Shown here: piece after piece, positions 57,009-64,000 of the stretch
Layout of the letters: each line of letters starts with the position of its first letter
Numbering within the stretch: the first letter of the stretch is position 1
Source: Marinomonas spartinae
GTDB lineage: Bacteria > Pseudomonadota > Gammaproteobacteria > Pseudomonadales > Marinomonadaceae
DNA: 64,000 bases
Assembly (NCBI RefSeq): GCF_016461715.1
Contig: NZ_JAEMUI010000020.1
Location: forward strand, 1-64,000
Reading direction: 5' to 3'
Made by a program: the position numbers and the translations under genes
Notes under the pieces: model-generated
What the model saw: the letters and a program-made list of their open reading frames with translations, nothing else
Told to the model about the DNA's origin: nothing
Databases searched by the model: none

Positions 57009-57746
57009 CTAAAGCCAATACTTTGAGATCGGGTCGTTCGTTGCGTCCATGTGATAGGCGATCTGCGCTTGTAACAGTTCCGCAGAGGATAAGGCATCCG
57101 TTAATGCATGGTGCGCCTTGTAGCGAGGCAAATGGTAATATTGGCGACAAGCGTCTAAACGTAATGACGGCTTTTTCCCCAGAATCTGTTTCCACCAGGG
57201 GAGTTTTGTATGATAACGGCGCTCGATATCCATGGTATCTAGGACAGGGAAATACAGCGGGAAACCGTATATTTTGAGAGCGGCTTCCAACAAAAACTGT
57301 CGTTCGATGGCGACACAATGGACCACCACCACTTTGTTGCTAAGGGTCTCAAGTATGTTTTCGAAAATATGATGAAGCGGGGGCGCTTCTTCTAATTCTG
57401 TATGCGTAATTTCGTGAATGGTCACTGACTCTGGATTAAGGGAGCATTCTGGTTTTGCCATCCAGTAGCCCGAGCCATTACAGCGAATAATACGATGATC
57501 CATTGGCACACTGCCCACACTAATAATCTCATCCGTATGCGAGTCTAAACCGGTTGTTTCTAGGTCCAAAGCCAGCATAGGCACGTCTTTTAAGGGTGTA
57601 TCCATGGGAATGGTGCCAGCTTCATAGTAACGTTTGAGAGGCCCTTCTGGTGCCTCTTTAGCCCAGTCCCGAAACATGGCTTGCCAATCTTGAGGGAGGG
57701 TCGTCTCCGGCTTCGTTTTCATGAATTGCATTAATTGTTTGGGCAT
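57009..57746 (-). CDS. DnaQ-like 3'-5' exonuclease
   Basis: 245-aa DEDDh-family exonuclease. Exo I is ALDLETTGLD, Exo II is HCVAIERQFL with Glu where many relatives have Asp, and Exo III is AHHALTDALSSAEL with the catalytic His and Asp. It begins right after the stop of the cNMP/CBS/DUF294 gene. The two genes are a common pair in proteobacteria. It is not the replicative proofreading subunit, judging by the N-terminal extension and context; the physiological substrate is unknown. Confidence 0.85.
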   Translation of the reverse strand: MPKQLMQFMKTKPETTLPQDWQAMFRDWAKEAPEGPLKRYYEAGTIPMDTPLKDVPMLALDLETTGLDSHTDEIISVGSVPMDHRIIRCNGSGYWMAKPECSLNPESVTIHEITHTELEEAPPLHHIFENILETLSNKVVVVHCVAIERQFLLEAALKIYGFPLYFPVLDTMDIERRYHTKLPWWKQILGKKPSLRLDACRQYYHLPRYKAHHALTDALSSAELLQAQIAYHMDATNDPISKYWL

Positions 57747-59603
57747 TTAACTGCGTTTCCCTGCATAACGGAATTTAATGAACTCTTGTTGACGAGAGAC
57801 AATGTGAAACGCATCCCGTAAGTGGCGCTTCTCAAAGGAAGATAAACGCTCCGGGTTCACATGATTGGTGGGCTCTTCGCCATTTTCGATCTGATCTTTT
57901 TGGCTACTAATCCGCACCATACCGATCATTTCGAGGGCTAAGGCGAGGTCTTTTGCTCGTCCATCGGGCAAGAGTTTGGCGGCTTCTATGTCGGCAATAC
58001 GCTCAATTGTATTGAGTTTATCACTGCCACAGGCGAGGGCATGCACTCGAACAATGTCGATAATGGGCGCTATACCTCGCTCCTTTAGGTTAAAAGTACG
58101 TGATTGTTTACCTTCACCATCGAGGACAAACTGACGGAAAAAACCTAAAGGGGGTTTACGCTGATTGGCGTTACGTGCCATATAAGACAGGAAGCCTGAA
58201 TTATTCTTCGCTTCTTGACGAATGTGTTTATTGAGTTCATTGGCTAATAGTTTGTCGCCATAGATACCACGTAGGTCGAAAAAAATGGACAAGTGTAATA
58301 AGGCCTCGGCTTTGGGCTCTTGAATCCACTCACTAAAGTAGTTTTTCCAGACACTTAATGGTTGCCGCCAAAGCGTATTCGATGCCATGACATCGCCTGT
58401 ACACAGAGGGTAGCCACATTGATCCAAGCCTTGGCAGACCCAGTGGCTTAATTGCTCAAAATATTGGCCGTGTTTTTCCGGGTCGTAGCGATTACTTAAA
58501 ATGATGGCATTGTCTTGGTCGGTCTTAATGGTTTGTTCTTCCCGCGCTTGGGATCCTAGGGCAATAAAGCAATAGGGGACAGGTGGTTTGCCAAACTGCT
58601 CTTCACCCAGTTGCAGTAAGCGTTTAACAAACGCCGTACCAATGTGGGACATCGCATTACCAATCATCTGGGTATTGGCGTCGGCCACGACCAACTGAGT
58701 AAAGGTATGCGTCATTTTGCGACTGATGGCTTTTAATCCGTCAACGTCAGTTTGTTTTAAAATGTCACTGATTAAATAGATACTGCCGTGGCTTTCTTTT
58801 TGGATAATATCCCCTGTACTGAGTACGCCAATGGTTTTGTGGTCCTTGACGATGGGGATATGATGAATGTTTAACTCCATCATTTTTAATACGGCTTCAG
58901 CCGCATAATCGCCACTGTCCATAACAGTTGGATTTTTGGTCATGATGGCTTTGATCGGTGTGTCGTAGGCTAGCCCTTCGGCAACGGCGCGGGTGCGTAA
59001 GTCGCGATCGGTGACAATGCCCACTAGTTGCTCGTTTTCCATGATCAATAAACTAGAGACGCGATGCTCCGTCATCATTTGCGCGGCTTGACGTATGCTT
59101 TCTCCCACATCGATGCCAATTGGATCCCGGCGCAGTAAGCTTTTGATTGGACAGGTCATTAAGGACACATCGGAGGTTTGGGAGTTCATCGCCGCTTTCA
59201 GTCGAGTCTCTCTATCGAGCTCGAAAAAGTCGGAGAAGGTATCGCTTTCTTCATACAACTTTAGGAACCAGCGAGCTGGGATGCGATAAAACAGACTATC
59301 TTCTATGGCGCGCATAGATTGGGAGGATTTCCCACCCCGCAGCAGGGAGCCATAACCGAACAGCTCCCCTTCATTCATACGTCGAATTAACTTACCGTTT
59401 TTATTGAGCACTTCCACCGCGCCACTTCGAATAAAGAAGAGCGTGTTATTTAAGGTGCCTCTTTCAATAATCCATTCCCCAGTACGTACGTACTGTATCT
59501 CGACCTCTTTGACCATGTCCTTAAGGCTAGGATCATCGGCAATTTCGTTAAACGGAGCATGTTGGCAAAGCGCTTCGACTATTTCCGTTAATTCGACGTC
59601 CAT
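57747..59603 (-). CDS. cNMP-binding/CBS/DUF294 nucleotidyltransferase-like protein
   Basis: 618-aa multidomain signalling protein. Order: cyclic-nucleotide-binding-like domain (about 15-125), a CBS pair (about 150-275, with MTEHRVSSLLI and MELNIHHIPIV), DUF294 nucleotidyltransferase-like domain with GSQAREEQ and TDQDNA (about 345-365), and a C-terminal helical DUF294 substrate-binding domain. The GS...D.D pattern resembles GlnD-type nucleotidyltransferases, but no substrate is known. It is cotranscribed with the exonuclease gene. Confidence 0.88.
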   Translation of the reverse strand: MDVELTEIVEALCQHAPFNEIADDPSLKDMVKEVEIQYVRTGEWIIERGTLNNTLFFIRSGAVEVLNKNGKLIRRMNEGELFGYGSLLRGGKSSQSMRAIEDSLFYRIPARWFLKLYEESDTFSDFFELDRETRLKAAMNSQTSDVSLMTCPIKSLLRRDPIGIDVGESIRQAAQMMTEHRVSSLLIMENEQLVGIVTDRDLRTRAVAEGLAYDTPIKAIMTKNPTVMDSGDYAAEAVLKMMELNIHHIPIVKDHKTIGVLSTGDIIQKESHGSIYLISDILKQTDVDGLKAISRKMTHTFTQLVVADANTQMIGNAMSHIGTAFVKRLLQLGEEQFGKPPVPYCFIALGSQAREEQTIKTDQDNAIILSNRYDPEKHGQYFEQLSHWVCQGLDQCGYPLCTGDVMASNTLWRQPLSVWKNYFSEWIQEPKAEALLHLSIFFDLRGIYGDKLLANELNKHIRQEAKNNSGFLSYMARNANQRKPPLGFFRQFVLDGEGKQSRTFNLKERGIAPIIDIVRVHALACGSDKLNTIERIADIEAAKLLPDGRAKDLALALEMIGMVRISSQKDQIENGEEPTNHVNPERLSSFEKRHLRDAFHIVSRQQEFIKFRYAGKRS

Positions 59604-59631
59604 AAGTGGTTCCTTTTTATTTGATTAAGCG

Positions 59632-60195
59632 TTAAAGCATAGGCGATATTATGGTCAGCAAGCCCATTATAATAAATAATAAGCAGGCCAATCGACGGGT
59701 TAGAACGGGGTTGATACGCTCCATAATCCAATTGCCAGCAAATACAACTGGTACATTCGCAAGCATCATGCCAATGGTTGAGCCGATTAATACCGGAAGT
59801 ACTGAGCCATAATGTGCGGCCAATATGACGGTGGCGATTTGAGTTTTATCACCAATTTCTGCGAGAAAGAAGAGTGCAAAGGTGGCCACAAAAGCACCGT
59901 ATTTCAGCAAGCCTCCCTCTTCACTGTCGTCTTTGTCAGGCACTAATAGCCAGAGACCCACCGCGATAAAACTTAACCCTATTACCCAATTGACCCACTC
60001 GCCAGGGATCCAGTTGGCAACTTCCACTCCAAACCATGCCGACAGGGCGTGATTGAATATGGTTGAGAATAACATACCAAGAATGATCGCGGTTTTAGAC
60101 GGAAATCGTGCGGCAAGAAACAAGGCAAGTAGTTGTGTTTTGTCGCCCATTTCAGCAAGAGCAACGGTTGATATTGAAGTCAGTATGGCTTCCAT
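59632..60195 (-). CDS. Gdt1/TMEM165 (UPF0016) family manganese exporter
   Basis: 187-aa membrane protein with six or seven hydrophobic helices in two homologous halves. Each half has the family motif E-x-G-D-K-T: AEMGDKTQLLALFLAARF and AEIGDKTQIATVILAAHY. Bacterial members (MneA in Vibrio) export Mn2+. The ATG at 60195 has AGGA about 9 nt upstream and is preferred over a start at 60234. Upstream is a probable yybP-ykoY riboswitch, which strongly supports manganese as substrate. Confidence 0.9.
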   Translation of the reverse strand: MEAILTSISTVALAEMGDKTQLLALFLAARFPSKTAIILGMLFSTIFNHALSAWFGVEVANWIPGEWVNWVIGLSFIAVGLWLLVPDKDDSEEGGLLKYGAFVATFALFFLAEIGDKTQIATVILAAHYGSVLPVLIGSTIGMMLANVPVVFAGNWIMERINPVLTRRLACLLFIIMGLLTIISPML

Positions 60196-60207
60196 TATGC
60201 AAATCCT

Positions 60208-60247
60208 AGGTGGGCGACAAACGAAAGACAACAACCTGTGCCCACCT
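60208..60247 (-). promoter_or_regulatory. Putative expression-platform hairpin next to the exporter RBS
   Basis: Perfect 8-bp stem (60208-60215 with 60240-60247) that ends directly beside the AGGA ribosome-binding site at 60204-60207, downstream of the riboswitch aptamer. Opening or stacking of this stem could control translation of the Mn exporter. Confidence 0.5.
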
Positions 60248-60282
60248 GAGCCAAGTTACTGTCTTAAGTCTCATCAATTCGA

Positions 60283-60385
60283 ACGAAGATGTTCAAACTT
60301 CTTTGCCATGAGCATGAGGCTCAATTATGTTGACAAAGAATCTTTGCACAATGGCAAAGCCGATTACTCCCCTAAGAGGCTTCGT
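60283..60385 (-). ncRNA. yybP-ykoY-like manganese riboswitch
   Basis: On the minus strand the leader of the exporter gene contains GGGGAGTAA (60364-60372), the hallmark 5' bulge of the yybP-ykoY class, and GTCAACATAA (around 60326-60335), close to the class's conserved CAACAUA loop. The two are joined by a 9-bp helix CTTTGCCAT/ATGGCAAAG (60301-60309 with 60351-60359), and a possible outer helix pairs 60283-60288 with 60380-60385. A promoter TTGTTT, 17 nt, TAGAAT lies just upstream but would start the RNA very near the outer helix, so the exact 5' end is uncertain. Mn2+ binding would raise exporter expression. Confidence 0.75.
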
Positions 60386-60419
60386 ATTCTAAAAGACTTA
60401 GGCGAGAAAAACAATTCAC

Positions 60420-60451
60420 AAAAAAATAGGAGCGGTTAATACCACTCCTAT
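60420..60451 (-). terminator. Rho-independent terminator of the BCCT gene
   Basis: ATAGGAG (60426-60432) pairs with CTCCTAT (60445-60451), continued by CGG/GG-type pairs, and on the minus strand is followed by a run of T (60420-60425). It lies about 30 nt after the transporter's stop and insulates it from the riboswitch transcript. Confidence 0.9.
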
Positions 60452-60481
60452 TGATTCAGTGAACTAGATATAGTGACTTTT

Positions 60482-62071
60482 CTAGGCCTGCTTGTACAAC
60501 ACAAGATCGCCTTTTAGTCCCTTCAGCAAGCCAATACACATAATGAGTAGAAGCAAGGTAAAAGGAAGGCCTGTGGTAATCGCAGCGGCTTGAATGGCAG
60601 AGAGTGCATCTTTACCACCACCGACTAGTAAGGCAATCGCTATAACACCTTCTAACACTGCCCAGAAGACACGTTGTACCAATGGTGCATCGGTTTTACC
60701 GCCAGCGGTAATACCATCGATAACCAATGATCCTGAGTCGGAAGACGTTACGAAGAAAACCAAGACAAGAATAATACCAATGAACGATGTAATAGAAGTC
60801 AGAGGTAGGTTCTGTAACATCTGAAACATGGCTAGGGAGACACTTGTCAAACCGCCCGCTAAGGCACCTACGCCTTCTTTAATTTGTGCAATAGCGGAAC
60901 CACCGAAGGTTGCCATCCACACCATGGAAACAAGGGTTGGAACAAGCAGTACGGCCGTTAAGAATTGGCGAACGGTGCGTCCACGGGAAACACGCGCGAT
61001 AAACATTCCAACAAATGGAGACCAAGAAATCCACCAAGCCCAGTAGAACACAGTCCAACCATGGTAGAAAGTTTGGTCAGTACGATCAATCCAGTTACTT
61101 AATGGGATGATGTTTTCCATGTAACTGACGAAAATGGTTCCGATGGAGCCAAAGATCGCGCCAGTATTGCCTACCACGATAATGAATATGGCAAAGACGG
61201 CAGCAAGCAGCATGTTGATGTTACTGAGTAGCTTAACTCCGCCTTCAAGACCCCTTGCCACAGAGAAGATGGCAACACTGGTGACACCACAGATAACAAC
61301 AATTTGGGTAGTCAGTGTATCAGGGATATTAAATAGAAAGTTCAAACCACTGGAGGCTTGTTGAGCACCTAAGCCAAGGGAGGTAGCCAAACCAAATATG
61401 GTGGCAATCACCGCAAGAACATCAATGCCGTGGCCAAGTGATCCCCAAACACGCTCACCTAAAAGAGGGTAAAAAGCTGAACGAATGGTAAGAGGTAAAC
61501 CTTTATTGTAGGCAAAGAAAGCAAGTGATAGAGCAACAACAGCGTAAATGGCCCATGGATGAAGACCCCAATGGAACATGGTTGCCCCAAGGGCGAGATG
61601 AGCTGCAGCTGGTGTATTTGGCGCGACGTTTAGAGGTGTGCCATACCAATCGGTATAATAGCCAACAGGCTCTGCCACACTCCAAAACATCAAACCAATC
61701 CCCATACCTGCGGCGAATAGCATAGAAAACCAGGTAATGGTGGAATGCTCAGGTTTGGCGTTTATGCCACCTAAACGTATTTTACCCAAAGGAGATAAGA
61801 TTAAACCAAGACAAAACAGAACAAAAACATTGCCTGCAATCATGAAAAACCAGTCAAAGTTAGCAATAGACCAACCTTTTGCGCCCAGCAAAACAGACTT
61901 TGCTTCCTCAGGGAATATGATAGTTCCAATGATAAAGGCGAGGATGATCAGTGCACTGGTACTAAAGACCGGATTAAGGATATCCATCCCTAAAAAACGA
62001 ATATTGTCTTGCCCCACTTTGTAGGACGTATTGTATTCCAGCCGGCCATTGTCCGGCACATTCTTACTCAT
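60482..62071 (-). CDS. BCCT family betaine/choline transporter
   Basis: 529-aa sodium- or proton-coupled osmolyte importer with twelve hydrophobic helices. The BCCT core motifs are present: GMGIGLMFWSVAEP and the Trp-rich WWISWSPFVGMFIARVSRGR. The G-M-G-I-G of the first is the form seen in Na+-coupled glycine-betaine carriers such as BetP, so betaine is the likely substrate. No long C-terminal osmosensing tail is evident. ATG 62071 with GGGAGAA at about 6 nt is preferred over an upstream in-frame start. A 24-nt palindrome lies 64 nt upstream. Confidence 0.92.
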   Translation of the reverse strand: MSKNVPDNGRLEYNTSYKVGQDNIRFLGMDILNPVFSTSALIILAFIIGTIIFPEEAKSVLLGAKGWSIANFDWFFMIAGNVFVLFCLGLILSPLGKIRLGGINAKPEHSTITWFSMLFAAGMGIGLMFWSVAEPVGYYTDWYGTPLNVAPNTPAAAHLALGATMFHWGLHPWAIYAVVALSLAFFAYNKGLPLTIRSAFYPLLGERVWGSLGHGIDVLAVIATIFGLATSLGLGAQQASSGLNFLFNIPDTLTTQIVVICGVTSVAIFSVARGLEGGVKLLSNINMLLAAVFAIFIIVVGNTGAIFGSIGTIFVSYMENIIPLSNWIDRTDQTFYHGWTVFYWAWWISWSPFVGMFIARVSRGRTVRQFLTAVLLVPTLVSMVWMATFGGSAIAQIKEGVGALAGGLTSVSLAMFQMLQNLPLTSITSFIGIILVLVFFVTSSDSGSLVIDGITAGGKTDAPLVQRVFWAVLEGVIAIALLVGGGKDALSAIQAAAITTGLPFTLLLLIMCIGLLKGLKGDLVLYKQA

Positions 62072-62134
62072 AAAATTCTCCCGAATTAAATTGACACGTC
62101 GAACTTGCTTAAACGAACACACTAGCTTTTTTTA

Positions 62135-62158
62135 TGTTTAACATTCTAATGTTAGACA
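62135..62158. promoter_or_regulatory. Candidate operator upstream of the BCCT gene
   Basis: 24-nt near-perfect palindrome with 11-nt arms around CT: TGTTTAACATT and AATGTTAGACA, one mismatch. It sits 64-87 nt before the transporter ATG, a typical repressor position. No regulator gene is adjacent, and I cannot assign it to BetI or another known factor. Confidence 0.5.
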
Positions 62159-62393
62159 AATAGTCGGAATGATTTGTTCTTTATGCGACAAGAACGGTTC
62201 TATTTTCCCCTTTGCTTTGACGGCAGAGGCCTATAGCAGTTTGTTTTTCGATTAATACGACAGAGAAGAATAAAGAGCCGATAGAAAGCTCTTTACCCAA
62301 CAATTAGGTGGATCAATTGTTGTCCACCTAGATACACTATTAAGATTCACATGAATTTACTTAGATGTCAAATCAATGTAAGAAAAAGGAGCT
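62159..62393 (-). other. Intergenic region between hemW and the BCCT gene with nested hairpins
   Basis: 235 nt, no gene. It holds two interlocking inverted repeats at 62298-62330: CAACAATT with AATTGTTG, and TAGGTGG with CCACCTA; and a separate 7-bp AAAGAGC/GCTCTTT hairpin at 62272-62294. None is followed by a T tract on the minus strand, so these could be the 3' end of the hemW message or part of the transporter's 5' leader. Confidence 0.45.
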
Positions 62394-63572
62394 TTAAGGT
62401 AAGAAGAGTTCGAGGAGTTCATTGAGAAAAAGTTTGCCTTTTTCGGTGGTCTGAATACGGCGTTGCTGCCAGTCCTTTTCATGTAAAAAACCTTTTTTTA
62501 CGGCGGTTTCACAGGCTTTGATCAGGCTTTCAGGTAGCGATTGATCGCAATAGCGTTGATATTCCTGCAAATCAAAGGCTTCAAATAAGCGTAGGCGGTT
62601 CATCATAAATTCGAGAGGTCGGTCTTCTTGTTCAATAGCCTCTTTAATGACTAAGGCCTCTGGTAAAGTGTTCAGGTAGTGATTTGGGTGTCGAGTCTTT
62701 CGTGTACGAAATATTTGACCATTACTTAATGTGAGCTTGCCATGGGCGCCCGCGCCGATGCCCAAATAATCCCCAAAACGCCAATAATTGACATTGTGTC
62801 GAGCTTGTTGGTTGGCCTTGGCGTTTGCTGATACTTCATATTGGCTGTAACCATGTTTGTCTAATTTGGCTTGCCCTGCATCTTGAATTCCCCAAAGGGT
62901 ATTATCTTCGGGGAGCGTGGGAGGACGACGATAAAATTCCGTATTGGGTTCGATGGTGAGCTGATACCAAGAAAGATGCTCGGGATTTAACTGTATGGCT
63001 AATGAGAGATCGTCCATGGCCATTTCCAGACTTTGATCAGGTAAACCGTGCATCAAATCCAGGTTAATATTATTGAATCCTGCAAGGCGGGATTTATCCA
63101 CAGCCTGAATGGCTTCTTCACGGTTGTGGATTCTTCCTAGGGTTTTCAACAGGTTTGGTTGGAAACTCTGTATGCCAATGGATAACCGATTAATACCAGC
63201 TTGACGAAAATGGCGAAACTTTTCTTGCTCAAAAGTGCCTGGGTTCGCTTCCATGGTTATTTCAGCATTGTCTGCCCAAGAGAGCTTATCTCGTAAGGCA
63301 TCCATTAAGTGGTAGTAAAAATCCGCACTCATCAAACTGGGGGTGCCACCACCAATAAAGGCGGTTTGAATGGTGCGCCCTGCCACGTAGGGCAAATCGG
63401 CGTCCAAATCGGCCAATAATTGTTTTAGATAGGCTTGCTCCGGCAACTTACCGTCTTGAGTAAAACGATCTGCCTGATGTGAGTTGAAATCACAATAAGG
63501 ACATTTAAGGACACACCAGGGTAAGTGAATGTAGAGACTAAGTGGTGGCAAATTGTTCGTGAGTTGGCTCAT
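62394..63572 (-). CDS. hemW: Radical SAM heme chaperone HemW
   Basis: 392-aa HemN-like protein. The 4Fe-4S radical SAM motif is C20-x3-C24-x2-C27 (WCVLKCPYC), followed by GGGTPSLM for SAM binding. It has the HemW-type short N-terminus and lacks the N-terminal extension of true coproporphyrinogen dehydrogenase (HemN, about 457 aa). HemW binds and delivers heme. It overlaps the end of rdgB by 4 nt, a conserved gammaproteobacterial pairing. Confidence 0.92.
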   Translation of the reverse strand: MSQLTNNLPPLSLYIHLPWCVLKCPYCDFNSHQADRFTQDGKLPEQAYLKQLLADLDADLPYVAGRTIQTAFIGGGTPSLMSADFYYHLMDALRDKLSWADNAEITMEANPGTFEQEKFRHFRQAGINRLSIGIQSFQPNLLKTLGRIHNREEAIQAVDKSRLAGFNNINLDLMHGLPDQSLEMAMDDLSLAIQLNPEHLSWYQLTIEPNTEFYRRPPTLPEDNTLWGIQDAGQAKLDKHGYSQYEVSANAKANQQARHNVNYWRFGDYLGIGAGAHGKLTLSNGQIFRTRKTRHPNHYLNTLPEALVIKEAIEQEDRPLEFMMNRLRLFEAFDLQEYQRYCDQSLPESLIKACETAVKKGFLHEKDWQQRRIQTTEKGKLFLNELLELFLP

Positions 63573-64000
63573 AAGCGGGTTGGCATCTCTTGAAAAGCCG
63601 AGAGTAGCTGCTTCAGCGCTTTGGCTCGATGACTGATTTGGTTTTTAATGTCTCTCGGAAGGCTAGCGGCACTGCAGCCACATTCAGGGACATAGAATAA
63701 AGGATCGTAGCCAAAACCTTCTTGGCCTTCAGGATCGGTGACAATGCGTCCTTCCCAAATACCGTGAAACACCAACGGCGTTGGATCATCCTTGTGTCTT
63801 AGGTAGGCTAATACGCAGTGAAAGCGTGCAGTTCGCTCAAAGTCGGGCACTCCCTCAAGCTTTTTGAGTAATAACGCATTGTTGGCTTCGCTGTTGCCAT
63901 GATCCCCTGCAAAGCGCGCAGAATAGATGCCTGGTGCACCCTTTAGATAATCTACTTCAATACCAGAGTCGTCCGCTAAGGCGGGCAGCCCAGTATGAAC
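63569..64000 (-). CDS. rdgB: XTP/dITP pyrophosphatase RdgB (partial, 5' end beyond window)
   Basis: House-cleaning nucleotide pyrophosphatase that removes ITP, XTP and their deoxy forms. The visible 143 residues are the C-terminal three-quarters: LADDSGIEVD with the catalytic acids, GAPGIYSARFAG, RFHCVLAYLRH, GFGYDPLF and the ISHRAKALK end. The frame is open to the last base of the window, so the start lies outside. Its end overlaps hemW by 4 nt. Confidence 0.95.
   Translation of the reverse strand, partial: VHTGLPALADDSGIEVDYLKGAPGIYSARFAGDHGNSEANNALLLKKLEGVPDFERTARFHCVLAYLRHKDDPTPLVFHGIWEGRIVTDPEGQEGFGYDPLFYVPECGCSAASLPRDIKNQISHRAKALKQLLSAFQEMPTRL

Noticed and set aside
60420..60451. Part of the manganese riboswitch
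   Set aside because: This hairpin with its T run is a standard terminator for the BCCT gene, upstream of the riboswitch promoter region.
1..64000. CRISPR arrays, tRNA or rRNA genes, insertion sequences, integrase genes
   Set aside because: No regularly spaced repeats, cloverleaf sequences, rRNA-like stretches, transposases or integrases were recognised on either strand.

Overview
The window looks like the chromosome of a marine gammaproteobacterium of the Oceanospirillales/Marinomonas kind. This is an inference from gene content and protein resemblance: a gmk-rpoZ-spoT-ridA block, a Pseudomonas-type glucose ABC importer, a BCCT osmolyte transporter, many chemotaxis and cyclic-di-GMP proteins, and moderate GC. 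No rRNA, tRNA, IS element or CRISPR array was recognised.

Layout. (1) 137-7530 (+): a complete arnBCADTEF operon for adding 4-amino-4-deoxy-L-arabinose to lipid A, closed by a perfect 26-bp-arm palindromic terminator. (2) 7647-11243 (-): gmk, rpoZ, spoT and ridA. (3) 11693-17531 (+): a REC/EAL regulator, a membrane histidine kinase and a chemoreceptor. (4) 17676-24128: an LtaS/OpgB-like membrane sulfatase-fold enzyme, two AraC-type regulators, an MFS exporter and a soluble chemoreceptor with a degenerate CZB-like domain. (5) 24679-33027: an AT-rich accessory segment. It starts at a truncated kynureninase gene and ends at the 3' end of yicC, of which it carries a diverged copy. It holds an SOS-boxed acidic small protein, an m5C DNA methyltransferase, a kinase with two GHKL ATPase modules, its receiver-domain partner, and a class-3 lipase with a DUF6795-like partner. 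(6) 33210-36681: yicC, rph and a lipoprotein 5'-nucleotidase. (7) 36870-56951: sugar uptake and signalling, comprising a gtsABCD-like glucose importer (-), a kinase/receiver/GGDEF-EAL trio (+), an OmpR-type two-component pair (-), fructokinase, an aglEFGK-type alpha-glucoside importer, GH13 alpha-glucosidase and a LacI regulator (+). (8) 57009-64000 (-): a DnaQ-like exonuclease with a cNMP/CBS/DUF294 protein, a Gdt1-family Mn exporter behind a probable yybP-ykoY manganese riboswitch, a BCCT transporter, hemW, and rdgB running off the edge.

How the genes fit together. The arn products form one pathway from UDP-L-Ara4O to lipid A-L-Ara4N; ugd is not in the window. In the sugar block, alpha-glucosides enter by the Agl importer and are cut by the GH13 enzyme, and fructose released from sucrose-like substrates would go to fructokinase; glucose enters through Gts. 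The most novel stretch is 25500-31055. A DNA methyltransferase faces a two-gene set in which a MutL/MORC-like GHKL ATPase is fused to a histidine-kinase core and coupled to a receiver-domain protein with an unrecognised C-terminal half. No nuclease was recognised. It is a good candidate for a methylation-linked defence or signalling system.
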